DNA of 35,385 bases from Fusibacillus kribbianus (GCF_030053595.1 NZ_JASGBQ010000030.1:1-35385), one strand, 5' to 3'; numbered from the stretch's first letter, positions 8,722-17,477 are shown. Made by a program: numbers and translations. Notes: generated from the letters alone by a model not told the origin.

Positions 8722-10458
8722 TCATGACCCTCCTTCCGAGGTCCCGGAAAATACCACCAGAAGCTTTTCCTCCGCAAGCTCTGTATTGACTGCAAGCTGC
8801 GCCTTCAGCTCTTTCTGCAGTTCTCCGCCTGCTTCGATCCCATCGGATTTTTCCCGGATGGTCCCGATGGCCGTCCTCATCTCATCCTCCGTAATTCCGG
8901 CATTTTTAAATTTGGAAGCATTGGTCTGGATCTGACCGGTGATTTCAATGCAGAGCCGCAGGAAAGTTGCCGAATCCGATCCGTCTGTCCTTCCTCTGTC
9001 ATTGTCAAGAAGCTCCATCAGATCCATCCAGTAGGTGGCGTAGGATGCGGTGGAATCCCCTGATTTGTCTACCTGATCCAGCTGATTGTAGTAGCTTCCA
9101 ATGTGATAGAGAATATCAGCCCTTTCTGCCCACGCCGCCTTGTTCCGTTCGTCCTCCGGCATGCTGTAATGAAGACCGGCTGCATCCTTTTCCAGAACCA
9201 CTGACAGCCATTTTGCCGCATAGGCTTTATTGCCGTTGTCCCCGTAGGAATAATAACAGTCCACGCCCAGCTCATAGCAGAATTTTACATATCCTGCTTC
9301 GTTTGTTTTCAGATATGCCTCATTGGCGTTGCTCCTCCCGCCGTCCCTGTCATTGAGACACTGCAGAAGCATCTGATATTCGGAATCTTCAAGCCTGCCG
9401 TCCTCCATGACAGTGTCCAGATAGCCGAGATAAGCAGCTTCATTGGAGGGATTCAGGGAAATGGCGCTTTTATAATTATCGATCCGTTCCGATCCTGAGG
9501 TCCGCTCCGCCGCCTGAATATACGCATCACAGCCCTGATTCTCTGTCTTTTTCTCCATCACGCGTCCGAAGACAGAAGCTCCTGTGAGAATCAGTGTCAG
9601 AAGCGCCGAGGCCGCAAATAATCCAAGCTTCCGTTTCTGGCCCCTTCGATGACTGATATCCAGCTCGTCATAATGCTCCAGATCATACAAAAGCTCCGCG
9701 CAGGACTGATAGCGCCTGGAGGGATCCGGCTGCGTACATTTCAGAATGATCTGTTCCAGGCCGGTGGAAAGCCCCGGATCAATCTGCCGGATGGGAACCA
9801 TTGTGTACGGATATTCACCGGGATTCTGTCCTGTGACCAGATGATATATGGTAGCTCCCAGACAATAAATATCTGTCCTCGCGTCTGTCTGTCCGCGTCC
9901 CCCATACTGTTCCGGAGCCGCATAGCCCCTCGTACCGAGGCACTGGGTATCCTCCACCTGTGCATTCTTGTACTCTCTGGCCGTTCCGAAATCGATCAGT
10001 GTCACATGTCCGTCCGGCTTCAGTATCACATTGGCCGGTTTCATGTCCCGATAGATGATGGCCGGTATTCTGGAATGGAGATATCCCAGCACATCGCAGA
10101 GCTCCTTCGCCCACTCAATGACCAGCTCCTGCGGCTGGGCGCCTGTTTCCCGCAGCGCCTGCTTTAAGGAGATCCCCTCAATATAATCCATCACGATCAG
10201 AAAAGTATCGTCCGCATCGATCACATCGATGATGCTGGGAAGATTGGGATGATGGAGTTTTTTCAGCATATCCGTTTCCACAATGAGCCCCTGCCGGACC
10301 ACATCAAAATTCTGAACACCGTCTTTCCGGACCTCCTTGATCGCCCACTGCTTGTTGGCCCGTTCATTCATAGCCAGGTAAACGGTACTCATGCCGCCCT
10401 GGCCGATCATATTTAATATTTTGTATTTTCCATCTACAACAGAACCTATCTGGAGCAT
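8722..10458 (-). CDS. Transmembrane eukaryotic-like Ser/Thr protein kinase
   Basis: A 578-aa Hanks-type kinase. The cytoplasmic kinase domain (about 12-262) has the Gly loop GQGGMSTVYL (19-28), Lys41 of AIKE, the catalytic loop YRDMKPANV (136-144, with Tyr in place of the usual His), DFG at 156-158 and APE at 181-183. One TM helix follows (about 278-298). The outer part (about 300-578) is helical and TPR-like (SAISLNPSNEAAYLGYL) and not built from PASTA repeats, so it is unlikely to be the classic PrkC muropeptide sensor. It overlaps the PP2C gene by 13 bases and is coupled to the small TM gene. The phosphatase and kinase are expected to act as an opposing pair on shared substrates. Confidence 0.95.
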   Translation of the reverse strand: MLQIGSVVDGKYKILNMIGQGGMSTVYLAMNERANKQWAIKEVRKDGVQNFDVVRQGLIVETDMLKKLHHPNLPSIIDVIDADDTFLIVMDYIEGISLKQALRETGAQPQELVIEWAKELCDVLGYLHSRIPAIIYRDMKPANVILKPDGHVTLIDFGTAREYKNAQVEDTQCLGTRGYAAPEQYGGRGQTDARTDIYCLGATIYHLVTGQNPGEYPYTMVPIRQIDPGLSTGLEQIILKCTQPDPSRRYQSCAELLYDLEHYDELDISHRRGQKRKLGLFAASALLTLILTGASVFGRVMEKKTENQGCDAYIQAAERTSGSERIDNYKSAISLNPSNEAAYLGYLDTVMEDGRLEDSEYQMLLQCLNDRDGGRSNANEAYLKTNEAGYVKFCYELGVDCYYSYGDNGNKAYAAKWLSVVLEKDAAGLHYSMPEDERNKAAWAERADILYHIGSYYNQLDQVDKSGDSTASYATYWMDLMELLDNDRGRTDGSDSATFLRLCIEITGQIQTNASKFKNAGITEDEMRTAIGTIREKSDGIEAGGELQKELKAQLAVNTELAEEKLLVVFSGTSEGGS

Positions 10459-11237
10459 ATCGGACCCTCCCCGCAGATCTTAATGACCGCGACGGAAATA
10501 TTATCATTTTCCATCCGGCTTTTATTGAGCTCCGTCAGGTAAATCTCATTTTCCCGGATCATCTGCTCACTGCAAAGCAGTCCGGGAGCAAATCTCTGAT
10601 AGATCTCTTCCGGCGACAGTGCATGACGGAACCCGTCCGTACAGAGCAGGAAAGAGACCTCCTGCCCGATTGGCCCCGAGAAGAAATCCGGTTCAATGGT
10701 ATCGGATGCCCCCACACACTGTAAAAGAACATTTCTCTGGGGATGCCTTGCCGCCTCTTCCCCTGTCATGCGGCCAAGTTCCATTTCCCGCTGAACAAAG
10801 GTCTGATCCTTCGTCAGCTGGTGAAGTGCCTGATCCAGCAGGTAAACTCTGGAATCTCCCACATTTACAATATGATACTGCCCCGGCATCAAAAGAAGCG
10901 CCGCCACGGTCGTCCCCATTCTCATATGATGACGGCCCCCATGGTCTGCAATTCTTCTGCTTTCCCTGTGGATCAAATCGTTCCACTGGATCCGGAGCTC
11001 ATCCTGCGAAAAGCCCTGCACCAGAAGCTTTGGAAGCTCCGTTCTGAACCAGACCTGAAAGGCTCTTATAAGCGTGGCACTGGCGAGCTCTCCGTTGGCA
11101 AGGCCGCCCATTCCATCACATATGACGCCCATACAGATCGGCCCAAAATCAGATTCCGCAGTCATGATCAGAACAGAATCCTGATTTGTACTCTTTCGGA
11201 TGCCCACATCTGTGTGGGCAGCAAAGATATAATTCAT
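10446..11237 (-). CDS. PP2C-family Ser/Thr protein phosphatase
   Basis: A 263-aa metal-dependent protein phosphatase. The metal-binding motifs of the PPM family are visible: an NQDS near residue 20, DGMGG near 42-46, GDSRVYLL in the middle and a terminal DNISVAVIK. There is no TM segment, so it acts in the cytoplasm. I chose ATG 11235-11237, nine bases after GGAG, which gives the usual N-terminus (MNYIFAAHTDVG); an earlier start at 11270 is possible. It is the first gene of the operon and its end overlaps the kinase start. It should reverse phosphorylation by that kinase, as in other phosphatase-kinase pairs. Confidence 0.94.
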   Translation of the reverse strand: MNYIFAAHTDVGIRKSTNQDSVLIMTAESDFGPICMGVICDGMGGLANGELASATLIRAFQVWFRTELPKLLVQGFSQDELRIQWNDLIHRESRRIADHGGRHHMRMGTTVAALLLMPGQYHIVNVGDSRVYLLDQALHQLTKDQTFVQREMELGRMTGEEAARHPQRNVLLQCVGASDTIEPDFFSGPIGQEVSFLLCTDGFRHALSPEEIYQRFAPGLLCSEQMIRENEIYLTELNKSRMENDNISVAVIKICGEGPICSR

Positions 11238-11633
11238 CCGCATCGACTCCAATTCAATAATTCTAAGCACAAATACTTCCTGTATTCAGTTCGTGTTTGT
11301 TCGGTGATTTTATAAATGAAATGCTTGTATGGATGAAGTTTGATCAGAGCGGAAACCGCTCCACTTCATAGAAAAAAAGAATGTTTCAGAATATAAGATG
11401 AGTCTCAGTTTGGAACACAGCAAAAAACGTAATCTCCGGTCGCTCTCTGCTTTTCAGTTCGTAAGCTGCTCTGATATTCCTGATGTATTCAGTATTATAG
11501 CTCAAGATGAAATAAAAATCAATATACCCCGCAGATGTGGTTGCGTAAGTTTACTGTCGGAATAAATGGGTCGGAGTTCACCCAAAGTAAAAAAGATGAA
11601 AAAGATCGAGCAGGAACTGGATAAATTTATTTC
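11238..11633. other. Gene-poor intergenic stretch between spmA and the phosphatase operon
   Basis: About 0.4 kb and AT-rich. It must hold the promoter of the phosphatase-kinase operon, but I see no convincing -35/-10 pair; the candidates on the minus strand are weak (for example TAGAAT close to the start). A small inverted repeat AGCGG-AAA-CCGCT lies near 11348-11360. A 55-codon plus-strand frame (11398-11565) has no ribosome site. No RNA gene was recognised. Confidence 0.5.
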
Positions 11634-11659
11634 ATAAAAATGGGGAGCCTCAGGCTCCC
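11634..11659 (-). terminator. Rho-independent terminator overlapping the spmA stop codon
   Basis: Stem GGGAGCC/GGCTCCC with the loop TGA being the spmA stop codon itself, followed by CATTTTT on the minus strand. It ends transcription directly after spmA. Confidence 0.8.
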
Positions 11660-12300
11660 TGTTTTCTGTCCATTACCCTGCAGAATACCACAGCCGCCAC
11701 GGTGCTCACTGCCGTTGCCGCCAGCGCCGGCGCAACGATCTCCGTGGGATTTACCGAACCGTACTGGCTCCTGTAGGCGATCATATTGACCGGAATCAAC
11801 TGCAGGGAAGAAATATTCAGTATGAGAAAGGTACACATCTCATTGCTTGCCGTGCCCCGGGGTACCGGCCTCATGAAACCCCTTCGCCTGTTTTTGCCCC
11901 CTCCGCCGTCTGCCGCAGCCTTCCTTCGGTCTTCCTCAAACTCCTCCAGGCTCTTCATGGCCTTCAGCCCCGCCGGGGTAGCCGCCCAGCCGAGTCCCAG
12001 CACATTGGCCGCAATATTGGTGGAAATCTCATCCCTGGCCTTATGCCCTTCCGGTATCCGCGGAAAGAGAAAGCCAATGAAGGGCCGCAGAAGACGGGTC
12101 AATCCCTCAAGGATGCCCGCCTCCTTTGCCACCTCCATGATCCCGCACCAGAAAGCCATGACACCGGTCATGGTAATGCAGAGGGATACGGCGTCCTTCG
12201 CGCCTGTCAGAATCCCGTCCGTCACCTGCGCCGGCTTTCCCTGAATAATTCCCCACAGAACACCGGCAATGATCATTGCACCCCAAAGATAATTCAGCAT
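11650..12300 (-). CDS. spmA: Spore maturation protein A (nucleoside-recognition domain)
   Basis: A 216-aa integral membrane protein of the SpmA family, needed with SpmB for spore core dehydration in Bacillus. It has hydrophobic segments at about 3-18 and 42-55 and near the C-terminus. Family-typical stretches are NIAANVLGLGWAATPAG and ASNEMCTFLILNISSLQLIP followed by AYRSQYGS. Between these two blocks sits an unusually long polar stretch rich in Gly and Arg (about residues 122-148), which explains a length somewhat above the usual ~195 aa. The start is preceded by AAGGG. No spmB follows; a terminator ends the unit at the stop codon. It may still be co-transcribed weakly with the fab operon upstream. 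Confidence 0.85.
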   Translation of the reverse strand: MLNYLWGAMIIAGVLWGIIQGKPAQVTDGILTGAKDAVSLCITMTGVMAFWCGIMEVAKEAGILEGLTRLLRPFIGFLFPRIPEGHKARDEISTNIAANVLGLGWAATPAGLKAMKSLEEFEEDRRKAAADGGGGKNRRRGFMRPVPRGTASNEMCTFLILNISSLQLIPVNMIAYRSQYGSVNPTEIVAPALAATAVSTVAAVVFCRVMDRKQGA

Positions 12301-12341
12301 ATTCTGTCCCTTACTTTCCCGATCTCTTGCTCCACCTTATG

Positions 12342-12367
12342 AAAAAAGGGCGGAAATCATTCCGCCC
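12342..12367 (-). terminator. Rho-independent terminator of the fatty-acid synthesis operon
   Basis: Perfect 8-bp stem GGGCGGAA/TTCCGCCC with loop TGAT and six Ts on the minus strand, 18 bases past the stop of the last gene of the operon. Confidence 0.93.
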
Positions 12368-12384
12368 GATTGCACCAGACATCG

Positions 12385-13443
12385 CTATCCCATCAGATCG
12401 GCCACCACCTCATGGACCGTCTCGATCCGCTCTGCCCGATAAGCATTTGTCCCGCAGAACAGGAGCGCCTCCCGGACATCGCCCCTGGCCGCCGCCAGAA
12501 GGGCGTCCGTGATGCAGTAGGGAAGTTCCCGGGGGCTGCACTTTTCCAGACACTGGTGGCACCGGCGAACCGGTCTTGGCCGCTTCCTAACCTCCCGCAG
12601 AAATTTGTTTAAAATGGCCCGTCCCGGCATTCCCACCGGACTTTTTGTGATCACGATATCCTCTTTTTTCACATCCAGATAGGCCTGCTTAAAGGCATCC
12701 GGCGCGTCGCATTCCTCTGTGGTCACAAACCGGGTGGCTGCCTGGACACCGTCCAGTCCCAGCTCATCCAGATAATGTGCCACATCCCTGCGGTCATAGA
12801 TCCCGCCCGCCATGATAACGGGAATTTTCTTTCCGTATTTTTCTCCGTACTGTCTCACATGATCAGCGATCCGACGGACCTCACTGTCATAATCAAGAGC
12901 CTCCATATCTGCCAGCTCCTCTTCCTTAAAGCCAAGATGGCCGCCGGCCTTCGGGCCCTCAATGATCACCAGATCCGGCGCCGTCTGATAATGCCGGTCC
13001 CACAGCTTGCAGATGACTGCTGCCGATTTCAAAGAAGAGACGATGGGCCCGATCTTTGTTTTGAAGCCCCGGACCAGCTCCGGAAGCTTTGCCGGGAGCC
13101 CGGCGCCAGAAACGATCAGGTCGGCACCGGCCTTCGCAGCCGCCCGTACATAATCCTCATATCGCCTTGTGGCGACCATGATATTGCAGCCGATGACTCC
13201 GCCCGGTGCGATCTCCCGCGCCCGCGCCAGTTCCTTTCCAATGCACTTCAGGTTTGTCTCGATGGGCGCTGCATCAAATTCCGGCTCCCGAAATCCGATC
13301 TGCGCCGTGGAGATCATTCCGATACCGCCCTCGGCGGCCACTGCCCCGGCAAGGCCGGACAGGCTGATCCCCACTCCCATCCCGCCCTGGATGAGCGGAA
13401 GCTCTGCCTTAAGATCGCCGATCACCAACGGTTTTCTTTTCAT
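12385..13443 (-). CDS. NAD(P)H-dependent flavin oxidoreductase, nitronate monooxygenase/FabK-like
   Basis: A 352-aa TIM-barrel flavoprotein. It starts with LPLIQGGMGVGIS (about 15-27), typical of the 2-nitropropane dioxygenase/FabK superfamily, and has the FMN-binding GGH (AGGHLGF) and MAGGIYDRRD...GVQAATRFV segments. Near the C-terminus are four closely spaced cysteines (CHQCLEKCSPRELPYC), which could hold a metal or Fe-S centre; this pattern also occurs in clostridial relatives as far as I recall. GGAGG upstream supports the start. It is the last gene of the fab operon, 11 bases after accDA. It could be a second enoyl-ACP reductase, a nitronate detoxification enzyme, or something else; it is distinct in sequence from fabK at 20387-21328. 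Confidence 0.82.
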   Translation of the reverse strand: MKRKPLVIGDLKAELPLIQGGMGVGISLSGLAGAVAAEGGIGMISTAQIGFREPEFDAAPIETNLKCIGKELARAREIAPGGVIGCNIMVATRRYEDYVRAAAKAGADLIVSGAGLPAKLPELVRGFKTKIGPIVSSLKSAAVICKLWDRHYQTAPDLVIIEGPKAGGHLGFKEEELADMEALDYDSEVRRIADHVRQYGEKYGKKIPVIMAGGIYDRRDVAHYLDELGLDGVQAATRFVTTEECDAPDAFKQAYLDVKKEDIVITKSPVGMPGRAILNKFLREVRKRPRPVRRCHQCLEKCSPRELPYCITDALLAAARGDVREALLFCGTNAYRAERIETVHEVVADLMG

Positions 13444-13454
13444 TTGGCTCCTCC

Positions 13455-15185
13455 TTACATTTTCCGGAATCGTGCATATCGATGCTCCGCCAGCGCGTCC
13501 CTGTCCATTGCGCCGTAACGGTCCAGAAATTCTTCAAAGCCCTGTTCCAGTGTTCTGCAAAGCTCCTCCCGGTTCTGTCCGGAGGCAGGCTCCGGCTCTC
13601 CGATGATCCGTTCGATGATTCCCAGCCGCTTAAGGTCCTCCGCCGTCATTTTCATGACAGCCGCCGCCTCGTCAGCCCGTTTGCTGTCCTTCCACAGGAT
13701 CGAGGCAAAGCCTTCCGGTGAGAGAACAGAATAAACTGCGTTTTCCAGCATCCAGACCTCGTCGGCCACAGCGAGGGCAAGGGCGCCGCCGCTTCCGCCT
13801 TCTCCGATGACCACCGAAAGAATGGGCACCGAAAGACTTGATAGTTCAAAAAGATTTCTGGCGATGGCTTCTCCCTGCCCCCGCTCCTCCGCCTCCATGC
13901 CGCAGAAGGCTCCCGGTGTATCCACAAAGCAGAATACCGGTCTTCCGAATTTTTCCGCCTGCTTCATCAGGCGGAGCGCCTTCCGATAGCCGTCGGGTGA
14001 CGGCATGGAAAAATTCCGTTCGATATTTTCCTTTGTGTTCCGGCCCTTCTGCTGGGCAATGACGGTAACGGGACAGCCGTGGAAGGATGCAATTCCACCC
14101 ACGATCGCTTTGTCGTCCTTAAAATACCGGTCGCCGTGAAGCTCGGTAAAATTATCAAAAATGCCTTCTATATAATCAAGACCGGTGAGCCTGCCCTGTT
14201 TTCTGGATAACTTCACCCGCTCCCATGCCGTAAACGACTTTCCGTCTCCCTGGCTCTTCGGGGTCTTCGGGATCTCCATGCCGCCGTTTTCTTTGGGAAG
14301 GCTCCGGCGAAAACCCTTCTCCTTCTTTTTATGGAGAATCAGGAGCCGGATCAGCACTTCCCTTGATTCCTCCCGCTTGAGAATGGCATCCACGAACCCA
14401 TGGTCCAGTAGAAATTCCGCTCGCTGAAAGCCCTCCGGAAGCTTCTGCCCGATGGTCTGCTCAATGACCCGGGGGCCTGCAAAGGCCACCAGCGCTCCCG
14501 GCTCCGCCAGGATGATATCGCCCAGCATGGCAAAGCTGGCTGTCACTCCGCCGGTGGTGGGCTCCGTCAGCACCGAAATATACAGAAGTCCCGCATCGCT
14601 GTGGCGCTTCAGGGCTGCGGAGGTTTTTTCCATCTGCATCAGGGAAACGATCCCCTCCTGCATTCTGGCCCCTCCGGAACAGCAAAAGAGGATCACCGGG
14701 AGCCGTTCCTCCGTTGCCCGTTCCACTGCCCTTGTGATCTTTTCTCCCACATTGTGTCCCATGCTTCCCATGATAAAACGGCCGTCCATGACGCCGATCA
14801 CCGTTTCCTGGCCGCCCATGGAAATTTTTCCGGTGATTACCGCCTCGTCAAGGCCCGTTTTCTCCTGGAGCTCCGCCAGCTTTTTGGGATACCCGGAAAG
14901 AGAAAGCGGATTGTACACGGAAAGCCCTCTGTCCCATTCCTCGAAGCTGCCCTCATCGGCCAGCATTTCGATCCGTCGACTGGCGTGAATACGAAAATAG
15001 CCGCTGCATTTGGGACAGATATAATGATTGGAGATCACATCCGCCGCATAGATGGGAGCTCCGCATTTGTTGCATTTCCGCCACAGGCCCTTCGGGACCT
15101 CCGGCTGAGCCTTTTCCTGTTTTTTCGGTATATCGATCGTAATATAGGAATTGGAAGGAGTCTTTTTAAATAACCGGTTCAGCAT
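13455..15185 (-). CDS. accDA: Fused acetyl-CoA carboxylase carboxyltransferase beta-alpha (AccD-AccA)
   Basis: One 576-aa chain holds both carboxyltransferase subunits, which transfer CO2 from carboxybiotin to acetyl-CoA to give malonyl-CoA. The AccD part (about 1-285) begins with a C4 zinc finger (Cys 38, 41, 57, 60) and has [11 protein letters not shown] and [15 protein letters not shown] charged linker (KKKEKGFRR to about residue 325) joins the AccA part, which has [28 protein letters not shown] and [12 protein letters not shown]. The usual long N-terminal helix region of AccA is short here. ATG 15183-15185 lies seven bases after AGGAGGT; a GTG three codons upstream is an alternative. Fusion enforces equal amounts of both subunits. 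Confidence 0.95.
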   Translation of the reverse strand: MLNRLFKKTPSNSYITIDIPKKQEKAQPEVPKGLWRKCNKCGAPIYAADVISNHYICPKCSGYFRIHASRRIEMLADEGSFEEWDRGLSVYNPLSLSGYPKKLAELQEKTGLDEAVITGKISMGGQETVIGVMDGRFIMGSMGHNVGEKITRAVERATEERLPVILFCCSGGARMQEGIVSLMQMEKTSAALKRHSDAGLLYISVLTEPTTGGVTASFAMLGDIILAEPGALVAFAGPRVIEQTIGQKLPEGFQRAEFLLDHGFVDAILKREESREVLIRLLILHKKKEKGFRRSLPKENGGMEIPKTPKSQGDGKSFTAWERVKLSRKQGRLTGLDYIEGIFDNFTELHGDRYFKDDKAIVGGIASFHGCPVTVIAQQKGRNTKENIERNFSMPSPDGYRKALRLMKQAEKFGRPVFCFVDTPGAFCGMEAEERGQGEAIARNLFELSSLSVPILSVVIGEGGSGGALALAVADEVWMLENAVYSVLSPEGFASILWKDSKRADEAAAVMKMTAEDLKRLGIIERIIGEPEPASGQNREELCRTLEQGFEEFLDRYGAMDRDALAEHRYARFRKM

Positions 15186-15215
15186 ACATTCCACCTCCTG
15201 CCTGAAAAGACACTG

Positions 15216-16529
15216 TTAAAAATATTTCTCCATGAACCCGGTATCCACCGGGCCTTTCTCATACACAGGATGGGTAAAGATCTCATACTGGTCCTCCAGA
15301 TTTGTCTCAATCCCTTCCACCATCAGTTCCCCCAGGGCACACTGCATTTTGCGCACCGCGCTTTTTCTGTCCCGGTCATGGACGATCAGTTTGATCAGCA
15401 TGGCGTCATAATTGGGCGATACCTCGTAACCGGTGTAGACCGCCGTGTCCACCCGCACTCCGTTGCCGCCGGGCAGAAGAATCCCTGTGATCTTCCCGGC
15501 CAGCTTTGCATTGATCCTGCATTCGATGGCACAGCCGGACAGCGAAATCTCCTCCTGGGTAAAGCTTAACGGTTCCCCGTCGGCAATGCGGATCTGCTCT
15601 TTGATCAGATCCTGTCCCGTGACCATTTCCGTCACCGGATGCTCCACCTGGATCCTGGTATTCATTTCGATAAAATAATAGCGGTTGTCCTGATCCAGGA
15701 GAAATTCCACAGTCCCGGCATTGACATAGCCGGCCGCCCTGGCCGCCCGCACAGCAGTCTCCCCCATTTCTCTTCTGAGCTCCGGAGAGAGCGCCGCCGA
15801 CGGCGATTCCTCGATGAGCTTCTGATGATTTCTCTGGACGGAGCAGTCCCGCTCTCCCAGATGGATCACATGGCCGTGCTCGTCCGCCAGTATCTGAAAT
15901 TCAATATGTCTGGGATTTTCCACATACCGCTCGATATACATGGTGTCGTCGGAAAAGCCCTTCATGGCCTCCCGCTGGGCGTTGAGAAAGCTGGTCTCAA
16001 ACTCCTCCTCACTTCTCACCACCCGCATTCCTTTTCCGCCGCCACCGAGGGCTGCTTTGATCATGACCGGATAACCGATCCCTGCGGCCACGGCTTTTCC
16101 TGCCGCTGCATCCCTCACCGGCTCTTTTCCCCCGGGAACCACCGGGATCCCGGCCGCGGTCATGGTGTTTCGCGCCTCCGATTTGTTTCCCATCCGGGCG
16201 ATCACGTCACTTCCCGGACCGATAAATTTAATATTGCAGAGAGTGCAAAGCTCTGCAAATCTGGCATTTTCCGAGAGAAATCCAAAGCCGGGATGAATGG
16301 CATCAGCGCCCATGGCAACAGCCGCCGAAAGGATCCGTTCCATATTCAGATAGCTTTCGGAGGATTTGGCCGGCCCGATGCAGATGGCCTCATCGGCCAG
16401 AAGCGTGTGAAGCGCCTCGCTGTCGGCCTCCGAATAAACGGCCACCGTACGGATCCCCATTTCCCGGCAGGCACGGATGACCCGCACGGCGATCTCTCCT
16501 CTGTTTGCGATCAAAATCTTATTGAACAT
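15216..16529 (-). CDS. accC: Acetyl-CoA carboxylase biotin carboxylase
   Basis: A 437-aa ATP-grasp enzyme that carboxylates biotin on AccB using ATP and bicarbonate. Visible: N-terminal KILIANRGEIAVRVIRAC, ATP-binding GGGGKGMRVV, HIEFQILAD, GERDCSVQRNHQKLIEE and FIEMNTRIQVEHPVTE. After ECRINA the family usually has a ~10-residue acidic/Pro loop before GKIT; here only KLA (342-344) is present, a shortening of about seven residues near the catalytic Arg. GGAGG precedes the start. It sits between fabZ and accDA in the operon. The rest of the sequence looks intact, so an active enzyme is likely. Confidence 0.95.
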   Translation of the reverse strand: MFNKILIANRGEIAVRVIRACREMGIRTVAVYSEADSEALHTLLADEAICIGPAKSSESYLNMERILSAAVAMGADAIHPGFGFLSENARFAELCTLCNIKFIGPGSDVIARMGNKSEARNTMTAAGIPVVPGGKEPVRDAAAGKAVAAGIGYPVMIKAALGGGGKGMRVVRSEEEFETSFLNAQREAMKGFSDDTMYIERYVENPRHIEFQILADEHGHVIHLGERDCSVQRNHQKLIEESPSAALSPELRREMGETAVRAARAAGYVNAGTVEFLLDQDNRYYFIEMNTRIQVEHPVTEMVTGQDLIKEQIRIADGEPLSFTQEEISLSGCAIECRINAKLAGKITGILLPGGNGVRVDTAVYTGYEVSPNYDAMLIKLIVHDRDRKSAVRKMQCALGELMVEGIETNLEDQYEIFTHPVYEKGPVDTGFMEKYF

Positions 16530-16553
16530 TGCGCTCCCTCCGCCTGCAGTCCT

Positions 16554-16976
16554 TTACCCGATCATAAAGGTAAGCTCTGCCGTCACTGCCGTTTTTCCGT
16601 CCACAGTGGCCGTCGCCTTTCCGACGCCCACCGGCCCCTTCTTCCGGATCAGCTCACATTCCAGCTTAAGCTTATCACCCGGTACCACCTTTTTTTTGAA
16701 CCGGGCGTTATTGATGGCGCCAAAATATGCAACCTTTCCTTTATTTTCCTCCAGGCTTAAAATTGCCACGGCTCCCACCTGGGCCAGCGCTTCCACGATC
16801 AGTACGCCGGGCATCACCGGCTCCTGAGGAAAATGCCCCCTGAAAACATCCTCATGAAAGGTCACGCACTTATATCCCACCGCCCTCACTCCCGGCGTAA
16901 GCTCCTCAATGCAGTCCAGCAAAAGGAACGGATGTCTGTGGGGAATGATTGCCTCGATTTCTTTTACACCTAACAT
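16554..16976 (-). CDS. fabZ: 3-hydroxyacyl-ACP dehydratase FabZ
   Basis: A 140-aa hot-dog fold dehydratase that removes water from 3-hydroxyacyl-ACP in the elongation cycle. The catalytic His13 is in IIPHRHPFLLLD and Glu62 in VLIVEALAQVG; GHFPQEPVMPG is also typical. GAGGAGGT eight bases before ATG 16974-16976 sets the start; an upstream GTG/TTG extension is not needed. It follows accB by 11 bases. Confidence 0.95.
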   Translation of the reverse strand: MLGVKEIEAIIPHRHPFLLLDCIEELTPGVRAVGYKCVTFHEDVFRGHFPQEPVMPGVLIVEALAQVGAVAILSLEENKGKVAYFGAINNARFKKKVVPGDKLKLECELIRKKGPVGVGKATATVDGKTAVTAELTFMIG

Positions 16977-16987
16977 GCTGCACCTCC

Positions 16988-17452
16988 TCAACGGATCCGG
17001 AACAGCGGCTGTCCGTACTCCACCACCTGTTCGTTTTCTATCATCACAGCTTCTATGACACCGTCATATTCGCTTTCAATTTCATTCATCAGCTTCATGG
17101 CCTCAATGATTCCCAGGATCTGCCCCTTTTTCACTGTATCTCCCACCTTCACAAAGGGCTCTGCTTCCTCCGAGGGCGCCGCATAGAAGGTGCCCACCAG
17201 GGGAGCCTTCACGACCCGGTCAGACAAAAACGCTTCCGGTTCCGCAGAGTCTTTCGCCGGCTCAGCAGTCACCCTGCTTTCCGACGCTCCCCGCTCTTCC
17301 TTCCCTGTTTCAGGCACAGGCTCCACAGCAGCTCCTGCGGGCATCTTATCTGTGGTCATGGAAAGACGAAGTCCGTCCTTCTCCATCTGAAAGCTGGCAA
17401 GCTCCGATTCAGACACCGCCTCTATGAGCTTTAATATCTGTTCAAATTCCAT
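16988..17452 (-). CDS. accB: Biotin carboxyl carrier protein of acetyl-CoA carboxylase
   Basis: A 154-aa carrier whose biotin is charged by AccC and discharged by AccDA. The N-terminal helix (MEFEQILKLIEAVSES) resembles other AccB proteins, then comes a Pro/Ala/Glu linker (about 36-75) and the biotinyl domain (about 80-154) with EAMKLMNEIES; Lys120 is the biotin site. GGAGG seven bases before ATG 17450-17452 sets the start. It lies between fabF (25-base gap) and fabZ. Confidence 0.95.
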   Translation of the reverse strand: MEFEQILKLIEAVSESELASFQMEKDGLRLSMTTDKMPAGAAVEPVPETGKEERGASESRVTAEPAKDSAEPEAFLSDRVVKAPLVGTFYAAPSEEAEPFVKVGDTVKKGQILGIIEAMKLMNEIESEYDGVIEAVMIENEQVVEYGQPLFRIR

Positions 17453-17477
17453 AGAAGTTCCTCCTTGCCCCATCCCG

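Noticed and set aside
11398-11565. A 55-codon plus-strand frame (MSLSLEHSKKRNLRSLS...) between spmA and the phosphatase operon
   Set aside because: No ribosome site, no recognisable domain, odd composition; likely chance.
11594-11635. Short plus-strand frame MKKIEQELDKFIS
   Set aside because: Only 13 codons, no ribosome site and no neighbours; could be a relic but cannot be supported.
15639-16760. A 373-codon plus-strand open frame opposite accC
   Set aside because: Shadow of accC and fabZ; no promoter, ribosome site or domain.
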